Origin: Streptococcus mitis
GTDB lineage: Bacteria; Bacillota; Bacilli; Lactobacillales; Streptococcaceae
Length of the DNA stretch: 64,000 bases
Direction: 5' to 3'
NCBI RefSeq assembly: GCF_002096845.1
Contig: NZ_NCVK01000018.1
Coordinates: 62,001-126,000 of the forward strand
Positions 54,810 through 64,000 of this stretch are shown here, piece by piece (the stretch's first letter is position 1; each line of letters starts with the position of its first letter). Position numbers and translations under genes: made by a program. The notes beneath the pieces were generated by a model. That model searched no databases, was not told the DNA's origin, and saw only the letters and a list, made by a program, of their open reading frames with translations.

Positions 54810-56975
54810 ATGAAGAAAAAATTTCTAGCATTTTTGCTAATTTTATTCCCAATTTTCTCATTAGGTATTGCCAAAGCTGAAACGATTAAGATTGTTTCTG
54901 ATACCGCCTATGCACCTTTTGAGTTTAAAGATTCAGATCAAACTTATAAAGGAATTGATGTTGACATTATCAACAAAGTCGCTGAGATTAAAGGGTGGAA
55001 CATTCAGATGTCCTATCCTGGATTTGACGCAGCGGTCAATGCGGTTCAAGCTGGTCAAGCTGACGCTATCATGGCAGGGATGACAAAGACTAAAGAACGT
55101 GAAAAAGTCTTCACCATGTCTGATACTTACTATGATACAAAAGTTGTCATTGCAACTACAAAGGCACACAAGATTAGCAAGTACGACCAATTGTCTGGCA
55201 AAACTGTTGGTGTTAAAAACGGAACAGCCGCTCAACGTTTCCTAGAAACGATTAAAGATAAATACGGCTTTACTATTAAAACATTTGACACTAGTGATTT
55301 GATGAACAACAGCTTGAGTGCTGGTGCCATCGATGCCATGATGGATGACAAACCTGTTATCGAGTATGCCATTAACCAAGGGCAAGACCTTCATATTGAA
55401 ATGGATGGGGAAGCTGTAGGTAGCTTTGCTTTCGGTGTTAAAAAAGGAAGCAAATACGAGCACCTAGTTACTGAATTTAACCAAGCCTTGGCTGAAATGA
55501 AAAAAGATGGTAGCCTTGATAAAATCATCAAGAAATGGACTGCTTCATCATCTTCAGCAGTGCCAACTACAACTACTCTAGCAGGATTAAAAGCCATTCC
55601 TGTTAAAGCTAAATACATTATTGCAAGTGATTCTTCTTTTGCACCTTTTGTTTTCCAAAATTCAAGCAACCAATTTACTGGTATTGATATGGAATTGATT
55701 AAGGCAATCGCTAAAGACCAAGGTTTTGAAATTGAAATCATCAACCCTGGTTTCGATGCCGCTATCAGTGCTGTTCAAGCTGGACAAGCTGATGGTATCA
55801 TTGCTGGTATGTCTGTTACAGATGCTCGTAAGGCAACTTTTGACTTCTCAGAATCCTACTACACTGCTAATACTATCCTTGGTGTCAAAGAATCAAGTAC
55901 CATTACTTCTTATGAAGATTTGAAAGGGAAGACAGTTGGTGTTAAAAACGGAACTGCTTCTCAAACCTTCCTAACAGAAAATCAAAGCAAATACGGCTAT
56001 AAAATCAAAACCTTCGCTGATGGTTCTTCAATGTATGACAGTTTAAACACTGGTGCCATTGATGCCGTTATGGATGATGAACCTGTTCTCAAATATTCTA
56101 TCAGCCAAGGTCAAAAATTGAAAACTCCAATCGCTGGAACTCCAATCGGTGAAACAGCCTTTGCCGTTAAAAAAGGAGCAAATCCAGAATTGATTGAAAT
56201 GTTCAACAACGGACTTGCAAACCTTAAAGCAAACGGAGAATTCCAAAAGATTCTTGACAAATACCTAGCTAGCGAATCATCATCTACTTCAACAAGCACG
56301 GTTGATGAAACAACTATCTGGGGCTTGCTTCAAAACAACTACAACCAACTCCTTAGCGGACTTGGTATCACTCTTGCTCTAGCTCTTATCTCATTTGCTA
56401 TTGCCATTGTTATCGGGATTATCTTCGGTATGTTTAGCGTTAGCCCATACAAATCTCTTCGCATCATCTCTGAGATTTTCGTTGACGTTATTCGTGGTAT
56501 TCCATTGATGATTCTTGCAGCCTTCATCTTCTGGGGAATTCCAAACTTCATCGAGTCTATCACAGGCCAACAAAGCCCAATTAACGACTTCGTAGCTGGT
56601 ACTATTGCCCTCTCACTCAATGCAGCGGCTTATATCGCTGAAATCGTTCGTGGTGGTATTCAGGCCGTTCCTGTTGGTCAAATGGAAGCCAGCCGAAGCT
56701 TGGGTATTTCTTATGGAAAAACCATGCGCAAGATTATCTTGCCACAAGCAACTAAATTGATGTTGCCAAACTTTGTCAACCAATTCGTTATCGCTCTTAA
56801 AGATACAACTATCGTATCTGCTATTGGTTTGGTTGAACTCTTCCAAACTGGTAAGATTATCATTGCCCGTAACTACCAAAGTTTCAAGATGTATGCAATC
56901 CTTGCTATCTTCTATCTTGTAATTATCACACTTTTGACTAAACTAGCGAAACGCTTAGAAAAGAGGATTCGTTAA
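54810..56975 (+). CDS. glnPH: Glutamine/polar amino acid ABC transporter, substrate-binding and permease fusion
   Basis: A 721-residue fusion: signal peptide (1-24), two tandem type-II solute-binding domains (about 25-250 and 260-490), then a permease domain with about five helices (about 500-721). Each binding domain carries the signature [12 protein letters not shown] or [16 protein letters not shown] opening, plus [18 protein letters not shown] and VGVKNGTAS. The permease contains the EAA loop [19 protein letters not shown] (about 632-650). This matches GlnPH-type transporters in which the receptors are tethered to the membrane subunit. glnQ overlaps its stop by one base. A GlnR box lies upstream. 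Confidence 0.95.
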   Translation: MKKKFLAFLLILFPIFSLGIAKAETIKIVSDTAYAPFEFKDSDQTYKGIDVDIINKVAEIKGWNIQMSYPGFDAAVNAVQAGQADAIMAGMTKTKEREKVFTMSDTYYDTKVVIATTKAHKISKYDQLSGKTVGVKNGTAAQRFLETIKDKYGFTIKTFDTSDLMNNSLSAGAIDAMMDDKPVIEYAINQGQDLHIEMDGEAVGSFAFGVKKGSKYEHLVTEFNQALAEMKKDGSLDKIIKKWTASSSSAVPTTTTLAGLKAIPVKAKYIIASDSSFAPFVFQNSSNQFTGIDMELIKAIAKDQGFEIEIINPGFDAAISAVQAGQADGIIAGMSVTDARKATFDFSESYYTANTILGVKESSTITSYEDLKGKTVGVKNGTASQTFLTENQSKYGYKIKTFADGSSMYDSLNTGAIDAVMDDEPVLKYSISQGQKLKTPIAGTPIGETAFAVKKGANPELIEMFNNGLANLKANGEFQKILDKYLASESSSTSTSTVDETTIWGLLQNNYNQLLSGLGITLALALISFAIAIVIGIIFGMFSVSPYKSLRIISEIFVDVIRGIPLMILAAFIFWGIPNFIESITGQQSPINDFVAGTIALSLNAAAYIAEIVRGGIQAVPVGQMEASRSLGISYGKTMRKIILPQATKLMLPNFVNQFVIALKDTTIVSAIGLVELFQTGKIIIARNYQSFKMYAILAIFYLVIITLLTKLAKRLEKRIR

Positions 56976-57715
56976 TGGCAAAATTAAAAATTGATGTAAA
57001 TGATTTACACAAAAGCTACGGAAAAAATGAAGTTTTAAAAGGAATTACGACCAAGTTCTATGAAGGAGATGTTGTTTGTATCATCGGTCCTTCAGGTTCT
57101 GGTAAGTCAACCTTCCTTCGTAGCCTTAATCTTCTAGAAGAAGTTACGAGCGGTCACATCACTGTGAACGGTTATGACTTAACTGAAAAAACAACTAACG
57201 TTGACCACGTCCGTGAAAATATCGGGATGGTGTTCCAACACTTCAATCTCTTCCCACACATGTCTGTTTTGGACAACATCACCTTTGCTCCTATTGAGCA
57301 CAAGTTGATGACTAAGGAAGAGGCTGAGAAATTGGGAATGGAGTTGCTTGAAAAGGTTGGACTAGCAGATAAAGCTAATGCCAACCCAGATAGCCTATCA
57401 GGTGGTCAAAAACAACGTGTGGCCATCGCTCGTGGACTAGCAATGAATCCAGACATCATGCTCTTTGATGAACCAACTTCTGCCCTTGACCCTGAAATGG
57501 TCGGAGACGTACTAAACGTTATGAAGGAATTGGCTGAACAAGGCATGACCATGATTATCGTGACCCATGAGATGGGATTTGCTCGTCAGGTTGCCAACCG
57601 TGTTATCTTTACTGCAGATGGCGAGTTCCTAGAAGACGGAACACCTGACCAAATCTTTGATAACCCTCAGCACCCTCGTCTGAAAGATTTCTTGGACAAG
57701 GTCTTAAACGTCTAA
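56975..57715 (+). CDS. glnQ: Glutamine/polar amino acid ABC transporter ATP-binding protein
   Basis: A 246-residue ABC ATPase energising the GlnPH subunit. Walker [17 protein letters not shown] (about residues 33-48), Q-loop [12 protein letters not shown] (about 86), signature [17 protein letters not shown] (about 138), Walker [16 protein letters not shown] (about 158) and H-loop [10 protein letters not shown] (about 193). The start overlaps the glnPH stop (TAATG). A terminator follows immediately. Confidence 0.96.
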   Translation: MAKLKIDVNDLHKSYGKNEVLKGITTKFYEGDVVCIIGPSGSGKSTFLRSLNLLEEVTSGHITVNGYDLTEKTTNVDHVRENIGMVFQHFNLFPHMSVLDNITFAPIEHKLMTKEEAEKLGMELLEKVGLADKANANPDSLSGGQKQRVAIARGLAMNPDIMLFDEPTSALDPEMVGDVLNVMKELAEQGMTMIIVTHEMGFARQVANRVIFTADGEFLEDGTPDQIFDNPQHPRLKDFLDKVLNV

Positions 57716-57720
57716 TACTC

Positions 57721-57750
57721 AAACTGTAAGGATTTCCTTGCAGTTTTTTT
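57721..57750 (+). terminator. Terminator of glnPH-glnQ
   Basis: AAACTGTAAGG pairs with CCTTGCAGTTT around a 3-4-nt loop, followed by seven T. It may be leaky, since zwf follows without a strong promoter that I can identify. Confidence 0.85.
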
Positions 57751-57866
57751 CTATCTCGTATTGGATTTTTTGATTTTTAGGAAAATTATGTTAGAATTAA
57801 GTTTATGAAATGAGGTTTCCTCATACCTAGCAAGACTAGGAATAAAAATAGAAATTAGGTAGCTAG

Positions 57867-59354
57867 ATGTCATCTAAGGTTATTGTTACAATTTTCGGTG
57901 CGAGTGGAGACCTGGCTAAACGCAAGCTCTACCCTTCCCTATTTAGACTATATAAATCCGGCAATCTTTCCAAGCACTTTGCAGTCATTGGAACTGCTCG
58001 TCGTCCTTGGAGCAAGGAATATTTTGAATCTGTTGTAGTCGAATCCATCCTTGATTTGGCAGATAGTACCGAACAGGCTCAAGAGTTCGCTAGCCACTTC
58101 TACTATCAAAGTCATGATGTCAATGATACAGAACACTACATTGCTCTACGTCAATTGCAGGCTGAACTAAATGACAAGTACCAAGCTGAACACAACAAGC
58201 TCTTCTTCTTGTCTATGGCACCTCAGTTCTTTGGAACTATCGCAAAACACCTCAAGTCTGAAAACATTGTGGATGGTAAAGGTTTTGAACGCTTAATCGT
58301 TGAAAAACCATTTGGTACAGATTACGCAACTGCAAGCAAGTTGAATGACGAGCTCCTAGCAACATTTGACGAAGAACAAATTTTCCGTATTGACCATTAT
58401 CTTGGTAAGGAAATGATCCAAAGCATCTTTGCAGTCCGCTTTGCAAACTTGATTTTTGAAAACGTTTGGAACAAGGACTTTATCGACAATGTTCAAATTA
58501 CCTTTGCGGAGCGCTTGGGTGTAGAAGAACGTGGTGGCTACTATGACCAATCTGGTGCCCTCCGCGACATGGTACAAAACCATACACTACAACTGCTTTC
58601 TCTCCTTGCCATGGACAAACCAGCAAGCTTCACAAAAGATGAAATTCGTGCTGAAAAGATTAAGGTCTTTAAAAACCTCTATCATCCAACTGATGAAGAG
58701 CTTAAAGAACACTTTATCCGTGGTCAATACCGCTCTGGTAAGATTGATGGTATGAAATATATCTCTTATCGTAGCGAGCCAAATGTCAATCCAGAATCTA
58801 CAACAGAAACCTTTGCATCTGGTGCCTTCTTTGTAAACAGCGATCGCTTCAGTGGTGTTCCATTCTTCTTCCGTACTGGTAAACGACTGACTGAAAAAGG
58901 AACTCATGTCAACATCGTCTTTAAACAAATGGATTCTATCTTTGGAGAACCACTTGCTCCAAACATTTTGACCATCTATATCCAACCAACAGAAGGCTTC
59001 TCTCTTAGCCTAAATGGAAAGCAAGTAGGAGAAGAATTTAACTTAGCTCCGAACTCACTGGATTACCGTACAGATGCGACAGCAACTGGTGCTTCTCCAG
59101 AACCATACGAAAAATTAATTTATGATGTCCTAAACAACAACTCAACTAACTTTAGCCACTGGGATGAAGTTGGTGCGTCATGGAAATTGATTGACCGTAT
59201 CGAAGAACTCTGGGCTGAAAATGGTGCCCCACTTCATGACTATAAAGCTGGAAGCATGGGACCTCAAGCAAGCTTTGACTTACTTGAAAAATTCGGTGCC
59301 AAATGGACTTGGCAACCAGATATCGCCTATCGTCAAGATGGTAGACTAGAATAA
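57867..59354 (+). CDS. zwf: Glucose-6-phosphate 1-dehydrogenase
   Basis: A 495-residue G6PD, first enzyme of the oxidative pentose phosphate pathway and a main NADPH source. The dinucleotide motif is IFGASGDLAKRKLYPSL (about residues 9-25), EKPFGTD (about 148), and the catalytic RIDHYLGKEMIQ (about residues 172-183). A small hairpin (CCTAG-CAAGA-CTAGG, 57827-57841) lies in the leader. In pneumococcus zwf responds to GlnR together with glnPQ, probably by read-through (from memory). Confidence 0.96.
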   Translation: MSSKVIVTIFGASGDLAKRKLYPSLFRLYKSGNLSKHFAVIGTARRPWSKEYFESVVVESILDLADSTEQAQEFASHFYYQSHDVNDTEHYIALRQLQAELNDKYQAEHNKLFFLSMAPQFFGTIAKHLKSENIVDGKGFERLIVEKPFGTDYATASKLNDELLATFDEEQIFRIDHYLGKEMIQSIFAVRFANLIFENVWNKDFIDNVQITFAERLGVEERGGYYDQSGALRDMVQNHTLQLLSLLAMDKPASFTKDEIRAEKIKVFKNLYHPTDEELKEHFIRGQYRSGKIDGMKYISYRSEPNVNPESTTETFASGAFFVNSDRFSGVPFFFRTGKRLTEKGTHVNIVFKQMDSIFGEPLAPNILTIYIQPTEGFSLSLNGKQVGEEFNLAPNSLDYRTDATATGASPEPYEKLIYDVLNNNSTNFSHWDEVGASWKLIDRIEELWAENGAPLHDYKAGSMGPQASFDLLEKFGAKWTWQPDIAYRQDGRLE

Positions 59355-59360
59355 AAAATT

Positions 59361-59388
59361 TCCTGCAAGATAACCTTGCAGGATTTTT
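59361..59388. terminator. Bidirectional terminator between zwf and ftsY
   Basis: TCCTGCAAG pairs with CTTGCAGGA around a 5-nt loop. Five T follow on the plus strand and AAATTTTTTATT on the minus strand, serving convergent zwf and ftsY. Confidence 0.9.
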
Positions 59389-59396
59389 GCTTCTGA

Positions 59397-60686
59397 TTAG
59401 ATTAAGCCTTCCAAGAGACCTTTCATAAAGTTTTCTGAGTTAAATTCTCCAATATCATCGATTTTTTCACCAAAACCAATCAATTTTACAGGAATATTAA
59501 GTTCTTCACGGATGGCTAAAACAACACCACCTCGAGCAGTTCCGTCAATCTTAGTCAAGACAATTCCTGTTAAAGGAGTGATTTTTGAAAATTCTTTGGC
59601 CTGTACCAGGGCATTTTGACCTGTTGATGCATCAAGAGCCAAGAAGGTTTCATGCGGTGCTTCTGGCACCACACGTTTGATGATGCGACCAATCTTTTCC
59701 AATTCTGCCATTAAGTTTTCTTTGTTTTGCAAACGACCAGCAGTATCAATCATGAGAATATCGATACCTTCAGACACGGCACGTTCCATTCCATCAAAGA
59801 CTACACTAGCTGGGTCAGCTTTTTCAGGTCCAGTCACAACTGGAACGTCAACACGACGGCCCCATTCAGCAAGCTGGGCTACTGCTCCTGCACGGAAGGT
59901 ATCTGCCGCAACCAACATGATCTTCTTACCAGCTTGTTTGTAGCGGTGGGCTAGTTTCCCGATAGAGGTTGTTTTCCCAACACCATTAACCCCAACAAAG
60001 AGCATAACTGTCAATCCCTCTTGGAAGTGGATATTTTCATTGTAGTTGCCATCCTTTTCATAAAGCTCAACCAATTTCTCAATGATGACACGACGAAGTG
60101 CGTCAGGTTTCTTGGCGTTTTCAAGCTTGGCTTCGTAGCGTAACTCCTCTGTTAAGTTAGAAGCGACCTGTACACCAACGTCACTCATGATCAGCAACTC
60201 TTCCAGTTCCTCGAAGAATTCCTCGTCAACAGAACGGAAATTAGCAAAGAAGGCATTCAAGCGAGCTCCGAAGTCTGTACGAGTTTTCTTGAGACTGCGG
60301 TCATATTTTTCCTGAACACTTTCTTCTGCTTGAGACTTTTCTGCTTCAAGAACTTCAGAATTATTTTCGTTTGCAATCTCTTCAAGCTCAGGATTCTCTT
60401 CCTCTGGGACTTCTTGTGAGTTTGGCAATTCTTCTATTTCTTCTTGTTGAACTTCTACAGCTGGCTCTGAATCCTTATTTTCTTCAACTGTGTCTTGGAT
60501 TTCCTCTTCTTGGAGCGCAACTTCTTCAGAACTTTCAATTTCTGCTTCTTCTTGAGAAACTTCCTCAGCTTCTGTAAGGGCAGGTTCAGTGTCTTCAGAC
60601 AAATCAAGATTTTCCAGAGCTTCTTTTACAACTTCTTCGATTTTAGGTTCTTCTTTTTTTCCGAATAGACGGTCAAACAATCCCAT
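59397..60686 (-). CDS. ftsY: Signal recognition particle receptor FtsY
   Basis: A 429-residue SRP receptor GTPase that docks ribosome-SRP complexes at the membrane. The long acidic, Glu-rich A domain (residues about 10-130) is followed by the N domain and G domain: FVGVNGVGKTTSIGKLAHRY (G1, about 226-245), AADTFRAGAVAQL, MIDTAGRLQNKENLM (G3), TKIDGTARGG (G4) and GFGEKIDDIGEFN at the end. It lies in the order smc-HAD-HAD-ftsY typical of streptococci. Confidence 0.96.
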   Translation of the reverse strand: MGLFDRLFGKKEEPKIEEVVKEALENLDLSEDTEPALTEAEEVSQEEAEIESSEEVALQEEEIQDTVEENKDSEPAVEVQQEEIEELPNSQEVPEEENPELEEIANENNSEVLEAEKSQAEESVQEKYDRSLKKTRTDFGARLNAFFANFRSVDEEFFEELEELLIMSDVGVQVASNLTEELRYEAKLENAKKPDALRRVIIEKLVELYEKDGNYNENIHFQEGLTVMLFVGVNGVGKTTSIGKLAHRYKQAGKKIMLVAADTFRAGAVAQLAEWGRRVDVPVVTGPEKADPASVVFDGMERAVSEGIDILMIDTAGRLQNKENLMAELEKIGRIIKRVVPEAPHETFLALDASTGQNALVQAKEFSKITPLTGIVLTKIDGTARGGVVLAIREELNIPVKLIGFGEKIDDIGEFNSENFMKGLLEGLI

Positions 60687-60689
60687 ATC

Positions 60690-61508
60690 TTAGTTCTCCT
60701 TTAGCACATATTCTTCGATAGCCCAGGCGACAGCTTCCTCATCATTGGTCATTGGAGTTACCACATTTGCGACTGCCTTGACTTCAGGAACAGCGTTTTG
60801 CATGGCAACACCGAGCCCTGCCCATTCAATCATAGAGAGGTCATTGGCCTCGTCACCACAAGCCATGACTTGGCTTTGGTCGATTCCAAGATGGCTGATT
60901 AGTTTTGCTAAACCTGTTGCTTTATGAACATTCTTTGGTGACCACTCTAGCAACATTTCACGTGATTTAAAGATTTCATATTGGTCAAACAATTCTGGAG
61001 AAATCTTCTGAATAGCTGCATCCAAGGGTTCTTGAGCAAAGGCAGTCACACATTTATTGTAAGTCATTTGACTAGACAAGTCTGCAAAGTCCACTGGAAC
61101 AAAGGTCAAAGCTGGATTGAATTTGGCATAAAGACTTTCTTGGTCAGATTGGATTTGATAAACAGTTCCTTCTGAGATGGCGTCAAGAGGCAGTGATAAT
61201 TTCTCTGTTTCCTCATACAAGCGTGCTACATCATCATATGAAAAGACTGTCTTATCAAGGATTTCACCTGTATTTTTCTGAACCAAACCACCATTAAAAG
61301 TAATCGTATACTCATCTTCGTGGCCGTCAGTCCCTAGCTCATGGAGAAAGAAAGCCATAGCTTTTAAAGGGCGACCAGTTGTCAATACGACCTTGATACC
61401 ACGATCACGCGCAGCTTTCAAGGTTGCCTTGGTGCGATCCGTCAGCCTTTTATCAGTAGTCAGCAAGGTCCCATCCAAGTCCAATGCAATCAATTTTATA
61501 TCTGCCAT
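60690..61508 (-). CDS. Cof-type HAD phosphatase
   Basis: A 272-residue HAD hydrolase, Cof subfamily IIB. The nucleophile motif is LIALDLDGTLLTTDKRL (about residues 6-22), motif II LTTGRPLKAMAFF, the C2 cap domain spans about 85-190, and motif IV is VMACGDEANDLSMIEWAG (about 214-231). Substrate: sugar phosphates or similar, not determinable. It overlaps the next HAD gene by one base, so the two are coupled. Confidence 0.9.
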   Translation of the reverse strand: MADIKLIALDLDGTLLTTDKRLTDRTKATLKAARDRGIKVVLTTGRPLKAMAFFLHELGTDGHEDEYTITFNGGLVQKNTGEILDKTVFSYDDVARLYEETEKLSLPLDAISEGTVYQIQSDQESLYAKFNPALTFVPVDFADLSSQMTYNKCVTAFAQEPLDAAIQKISPELFDQYEIFKSREMLLEWSPKNVHKATGLAKLISHLGIDQSQVMACGDEANDLSMIEWAGLGVAMQNAVPEVKAVANVVTPMTNDEEAVAWAIEEYVLKEN

Positions 61509-62302
61509 TATAAGCCCTCCATATAAGCTATAACCGACTGGTTCTTATGGTGACCAATCACAGTCTCTGCTAATTCTAAAATCTCTGGTCGTGCATTTTC
61601 AGGAGCCACAGGATGTCCCACAACCTGCATCATATGCAAGTCATTTAGATTGTCTCCAAAAGCCAGAACCTGATCCATTGTGATACCAAGTTTTTTAGCT
61701 AATTCAACAATGGCCACTCCCTTATCGACATAGTCCAGAACAATATCAATGGATTCAAAACCAGTTGTCATGGCCTTGACACCAGGAACATGTTCATTAA
61801 CCCAAGCTTCTCCAGCTTCTAGCGTTTCTTCTGTGAAGTTGGTTGTAAATTTGAAAATGTCATCTGTGATATCTTCCAAACTCGCTACTTTTTGGATATT
61901 TTCATTATAGTGCTGACTCACTTTCAAATAGGTCTTATCAACCGTATCTAGCACATAAGATCCTTTTTTGCCCGTCAAGAGCAGTTTATTTATATCTACA
62001 TAAGGTGACGTTTTCAGCTTTTCAAAAGTCGTCAAATAAAAATCACGAGACATGGTCGCTTCATACAAGTCCTGACCTCGATATTCTACCAAACTGCCAT
62101 TTTCCGCAATGAAAATAATATCATCTCGAACATCAGCAAATAATTTTTCTAAAGACAGAAATCCACGCCCCGAAGCCACCGCAAAGTAAATCCCTTTTTC
62201 CTTGTAGGAAACCAAGAGAGACTTAAGGCGGTCCATATCAAAGTGCCCATTCCCATCTAGGAAGGTTCCGTCCATATCTGTTGCTACTAGTTTAATTGTC
62301 AT
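61508..62302 (-). CDS. Cof-type HAD phosphatase
   Basis: A 264-residue HAD hydrolase of the same subfamily as its neighbour but clearly diverged. Nucleophile motif LVATDMDGTFLDGNGHFD (about residues 5-22), motif II VASGRGFLSLEKLF, C2 cap, and motif IV VLAFGDNLNDLHMMQVVGH (about 212-230). Its ATG overlaps the smc stop by 4 bases (ATGA), and its stop overlaps the next gene. Confidence 0.9.
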   Translation of the reverse strand: MTIKLVATDMDGTFLDGNGHFDMDRLKSLLVSYKEKGIYFAVASGRGFLSLEKLFADVRDDIIFIAENGSLVEYRGQDLYEATMSRDFYLTTFEKLKTSPYVDINKLLLTGKKGSYVLDTVDKTYLKVSQHYNENIQKVASLEDITDDIFKFTTNFTEETLEAGEAWVNEHVPGVKAMTTGFESIDIVLDYVDKGVAIVELAKKLGITMDQVLAFGDNLNDLHMMQVVGHPVAPENARPEILELAETVIGHHKNQSVIAYMEGL

Positions 62303-64000
62303 CCTTCAATACTTTCTAAATCTTTTAACTTAACTGAAACAATTTTTGAGACACCTGATTCTTGCATAGTCACTCCATAGATAGAATCAGCCGCCGCCAT
62401 GGTTCCCTTACGGTGGGTTACGACGATAAACTGGCTGTCCTTGTCAAAGCGGTTGAGGTAATCCCCAAAACGCTTAACATTAGCTTCATCCAGTGCAGCC
62501 TCTACCTCATCCAAGATAACAAACGGGATAGTCTTAACTCGAATGATAGAGAAGAGCAAAGCAAGAGCTGATAAGGCTTTTTCACCACCACTCATGAGGT
62601 TAAGCGACTGAATTTTCTTACCTGGTGGTTGGACTGAAATCTCAACCCCAGCTGTCAGCAAGTCTCCCTCAGTCAAAATCAGGTCTGCTTGACCTCCACC
62701 AAACATCTGCTTGAAGGTCACTTTAAAGGATTCACGAATAGCTTCAAAGGTTGATTTAAAGCGTTCCTTGACCTCATCATTCATCTCTGTAATGGTTTCA
62801 AGCAGCAAGTTTTTCGCTGATAAAATGTCATCTCGCTGACTATTGAGGAAATCCAGACGACTGTGAACTTCTTCGTACTGTTCAATAGCATCCAAATTGA
62901 CAGGACCCAGTGAGCGAATAGCCTTCTCTAATTCCTGCACCTCTTGCTCCGCCAGATTGAGATTTTCCAACTCATGTGCTTTTTCTAGAGCTTCAGTATA
63001 GCTAATCTGATACTGGTCTGTTAATTGGCTTTGTAAATGGCGTAAGCGCTCGCTGACCTTTTCTTTCTTAGCTTCAGCACGTGTTTGCTTGCGAATCCAC
63101 TCTTCATTCTGCTGACGTGCCTGGTCCAAATGACTGGAAATATCATCCAGCTGTCCTTCAATATCATCTAATTCAAACTGCTTGCGAATCAAACCTTGTT
63201 GAAGATTTGTTTTTTTCATTTTAGCTTCTTCGGCCTGCTGACTGAGCAAATCCGTATCAACTTTCTCAAGATTGTCAACCTTTTCTTGAAGAAGGCGCTG
63301 GATTTCCTCTTGCTCGATATCTAAATTGTCCAATTCCTTGCCTAAGCGCTCAATATCAGATACTTCATAACGTTTTTGCCCTTGCAGTTCTGTCTTAACC
63401 AAACGAGCTTGCGCTACCTCTTCCTGCAAGTTTTGATAGCGTTCTTGGATGGCGTTTTTGTTAGACTTAATCTCTTCAATCTCAGCTTCCAGATTTTGCT
63501 TGTCACTGGCGATTGTAGCAAGACGCTCTTGGCATTTTTCCTTATCTGCTTGCCAATCTCCCTCAGAAAGACGATTTAATTCCTCTTCTTGGAGTTTCCA
63601 AAGAGTTTCCAGTTCTTCAACTTGCTGACTGGTCTGCTGATAAGCGAGGGACAAGCCTTGCTCTTGAATACGTGCCTGCTCTCCTTGAGATTTAATAGCT
63701 TCTAATCTTTCTGTCAATCTAGCCATCTCCTCTTGCAAGGTCTTCAAACTCGCTTCTTCAGAACGCAAGCTTGCTTCTTCTTCAGCAATTTCTTTTTGCA
63801 ATTGTTCCAGTTCTGGCTTGATGAAAATGCTGTTATTCTGGCGATTGGCACCACCTGCATAAGAACCACCTGTGCGCAACTCTGTGCCGTCCAAAGTGAC
63901 CATACGAACCTGATAACGAACCTGGCGAGCAGCTGCACGCGCATGTTCTACTGTATCAAAAATCGCTGTCGTGGCTAGCAAGTTCTTGAAAATGGCTTCC
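62299..64000 (-). CDS. smc: Chromosome segregation protein SMC, partial (N-terminus outside window)
   Basis: The C-terminal ~567 residues of SMC, the condensin-like ATPase that organises and segregates the chromosome. The frame is open to the right edge. It starts inside the hinge (RYQVRMVTLDGTELRTGGSYAGGAN), continues with the long coiled coil (about 350 residues), and ends in the head half: ABC signature SLNLMSGGEKALSALALLFS and Walker B PFVILDEVEAALDEANVKRFG. The Walker A half and the upstream gene (rnc in pneumococcus) lie outside. Overlaps the downstream HAD gene by 4 bases. Confidence 0.96.
   Translation of the reverse strand, partial: EAIFKNLLATTAIFDTVEHARAAARQVRYQVRMVTLDGTELRTGGSYAGGANRQNNSIFIKPELEQLQKEIAEEEASLRSEEASLKTLQEEMARLTERLEAIKSQGEQARIQEQGLSLAYQQTSQQVEELETLWKLQEEELNRLSEGDWQADKEKCQERLATIASDKQNLEAEIEEIKSNKNAIQERYQNLQEEVAQARLVKTELQGQKRYEVSDIERLGKELDNLDIEQEEIQRLLQEKVDNLEKVDTDLLSQQAEEAKMKKTNLQQGLIRKQFELDDIEGQLDDISSHLDQARQQNEEWIRKQTRAEAKKEKVSERLRHLQSQLTDQYQISYTEALEKAHELENLNLAEQEVQELEKAIRSLGPVNLDAIEQYEEVHSRLDFLNSQRDDILSAKNLLLETITEMNDEVKERFKSTFEAIRESFKVTFKQMFGGGQADLILTEGDLLTAGVEISVQPPGKKIQSLNLMSGGEKALSALALLFSIIRVKTIPFVILDEVEAALDEANVKRFGDYLNRFDKDSQFIVVTHRKGTMAAADSIYGVTMQESGVSKIVSVKLKDLESIEG

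Noticed and set aside
1..64000. CRISPR arrays, insertion sequences, rRNA operons, prophage
   Set aside because: No regularly spaced direct repeats with unique spacers, no transposase or integrase reading frames, no rRNA sequence seen; only BOX repeats and in-gene repeats.

Overview
The window is a chromosomal segment of a low-GC Firmicute, almost certainly a mitis-group Streptococcus (S. mitis / S. pneumoniae complex). The evidence is five BOX repeats (boxA-boxB-boxC), adcAII with tandem polyhistidine-triad (pht) genes under AdcR-type operators, a preQ1-II riboswitch in front of queT, an asd-type small RNA in front of asd, and gene clusters as in pneumococcal genomes. The two Pht proteins do not match any one of PhtA/B/D/E as I remember them, which points to a close relative of S. 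pneumoniae or a mosaic strain. Nearly all of the window is coding. I see no insertion sequence, prophage or CRISPR array.

Layout. 1-9.9 kb (- strand): the N-terminal part of rexB, a CPBP membrane protease, and the zinc-uptake/surface block adcAII-pht plus a second pht with its own promoter. 10-20 kb (- strand): an amino-acid permease, a DUF1002 exported protein, and a long tightly packed cluster tdk-GNAT-prfA-prmC-tsaC-GNAT-glyA-nucleoid protein-pmp23. 20-25 kb: a 4-oxalocrotonate tautomerase and mnmE (+), then asd-dapA, an asd-type sRNA, tRNA-Thr and riboswitch-controlled queT (-). 25-31.5 kb: gtrA-like gene and mscL (+), an orphan ferrochelatase (-), pepT (+) and the 5'-truncated remnant of an LPXTG surface glycosidase (-). 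31.6-45 kb: pta and rluD-nadK-relQ (-), CYTH-prs-cysteine desulfurase-DUF1831-DUF4649-rex-amidotransferase (+), radC, pcrA, GNAT, fhs (-). 45-49 kb: coaB-coaC-panT and niaX-niaR (+), Nudix (-). 49-64 kb: an AT-rich membrane-anchored P-loop NTPase inserted between the Nudix gene and uvrB, uvrB, a second CPBP protease, glnPH-glnQ and zwf (+), and ftsY-HAD-HAD-smc (- strand, smc cut by the window edge).

Themes. Several blocks carry readable local regulation: two AdcR operators placed identically relative to their promoters, a perfect match to the remembered NiaR operator in front of niaX-niaR, a GlnR box in front of glnPHQ, a ComX-type box in front of radC, the preQ1-II switch, and two predicted leaderless mRNAs (gtrA-like, coaB). 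The best candidates for something less described are the isolated P-loop NTPase at 49241-51538, the autonomous asd small RNA, the symmetric divergent promoter between queT and the gtrA-like gene, and the perfect AT-only hairpin between the GNAT gene and glyA. All names come from recognising sequence motifs and gene order; no database search was run.
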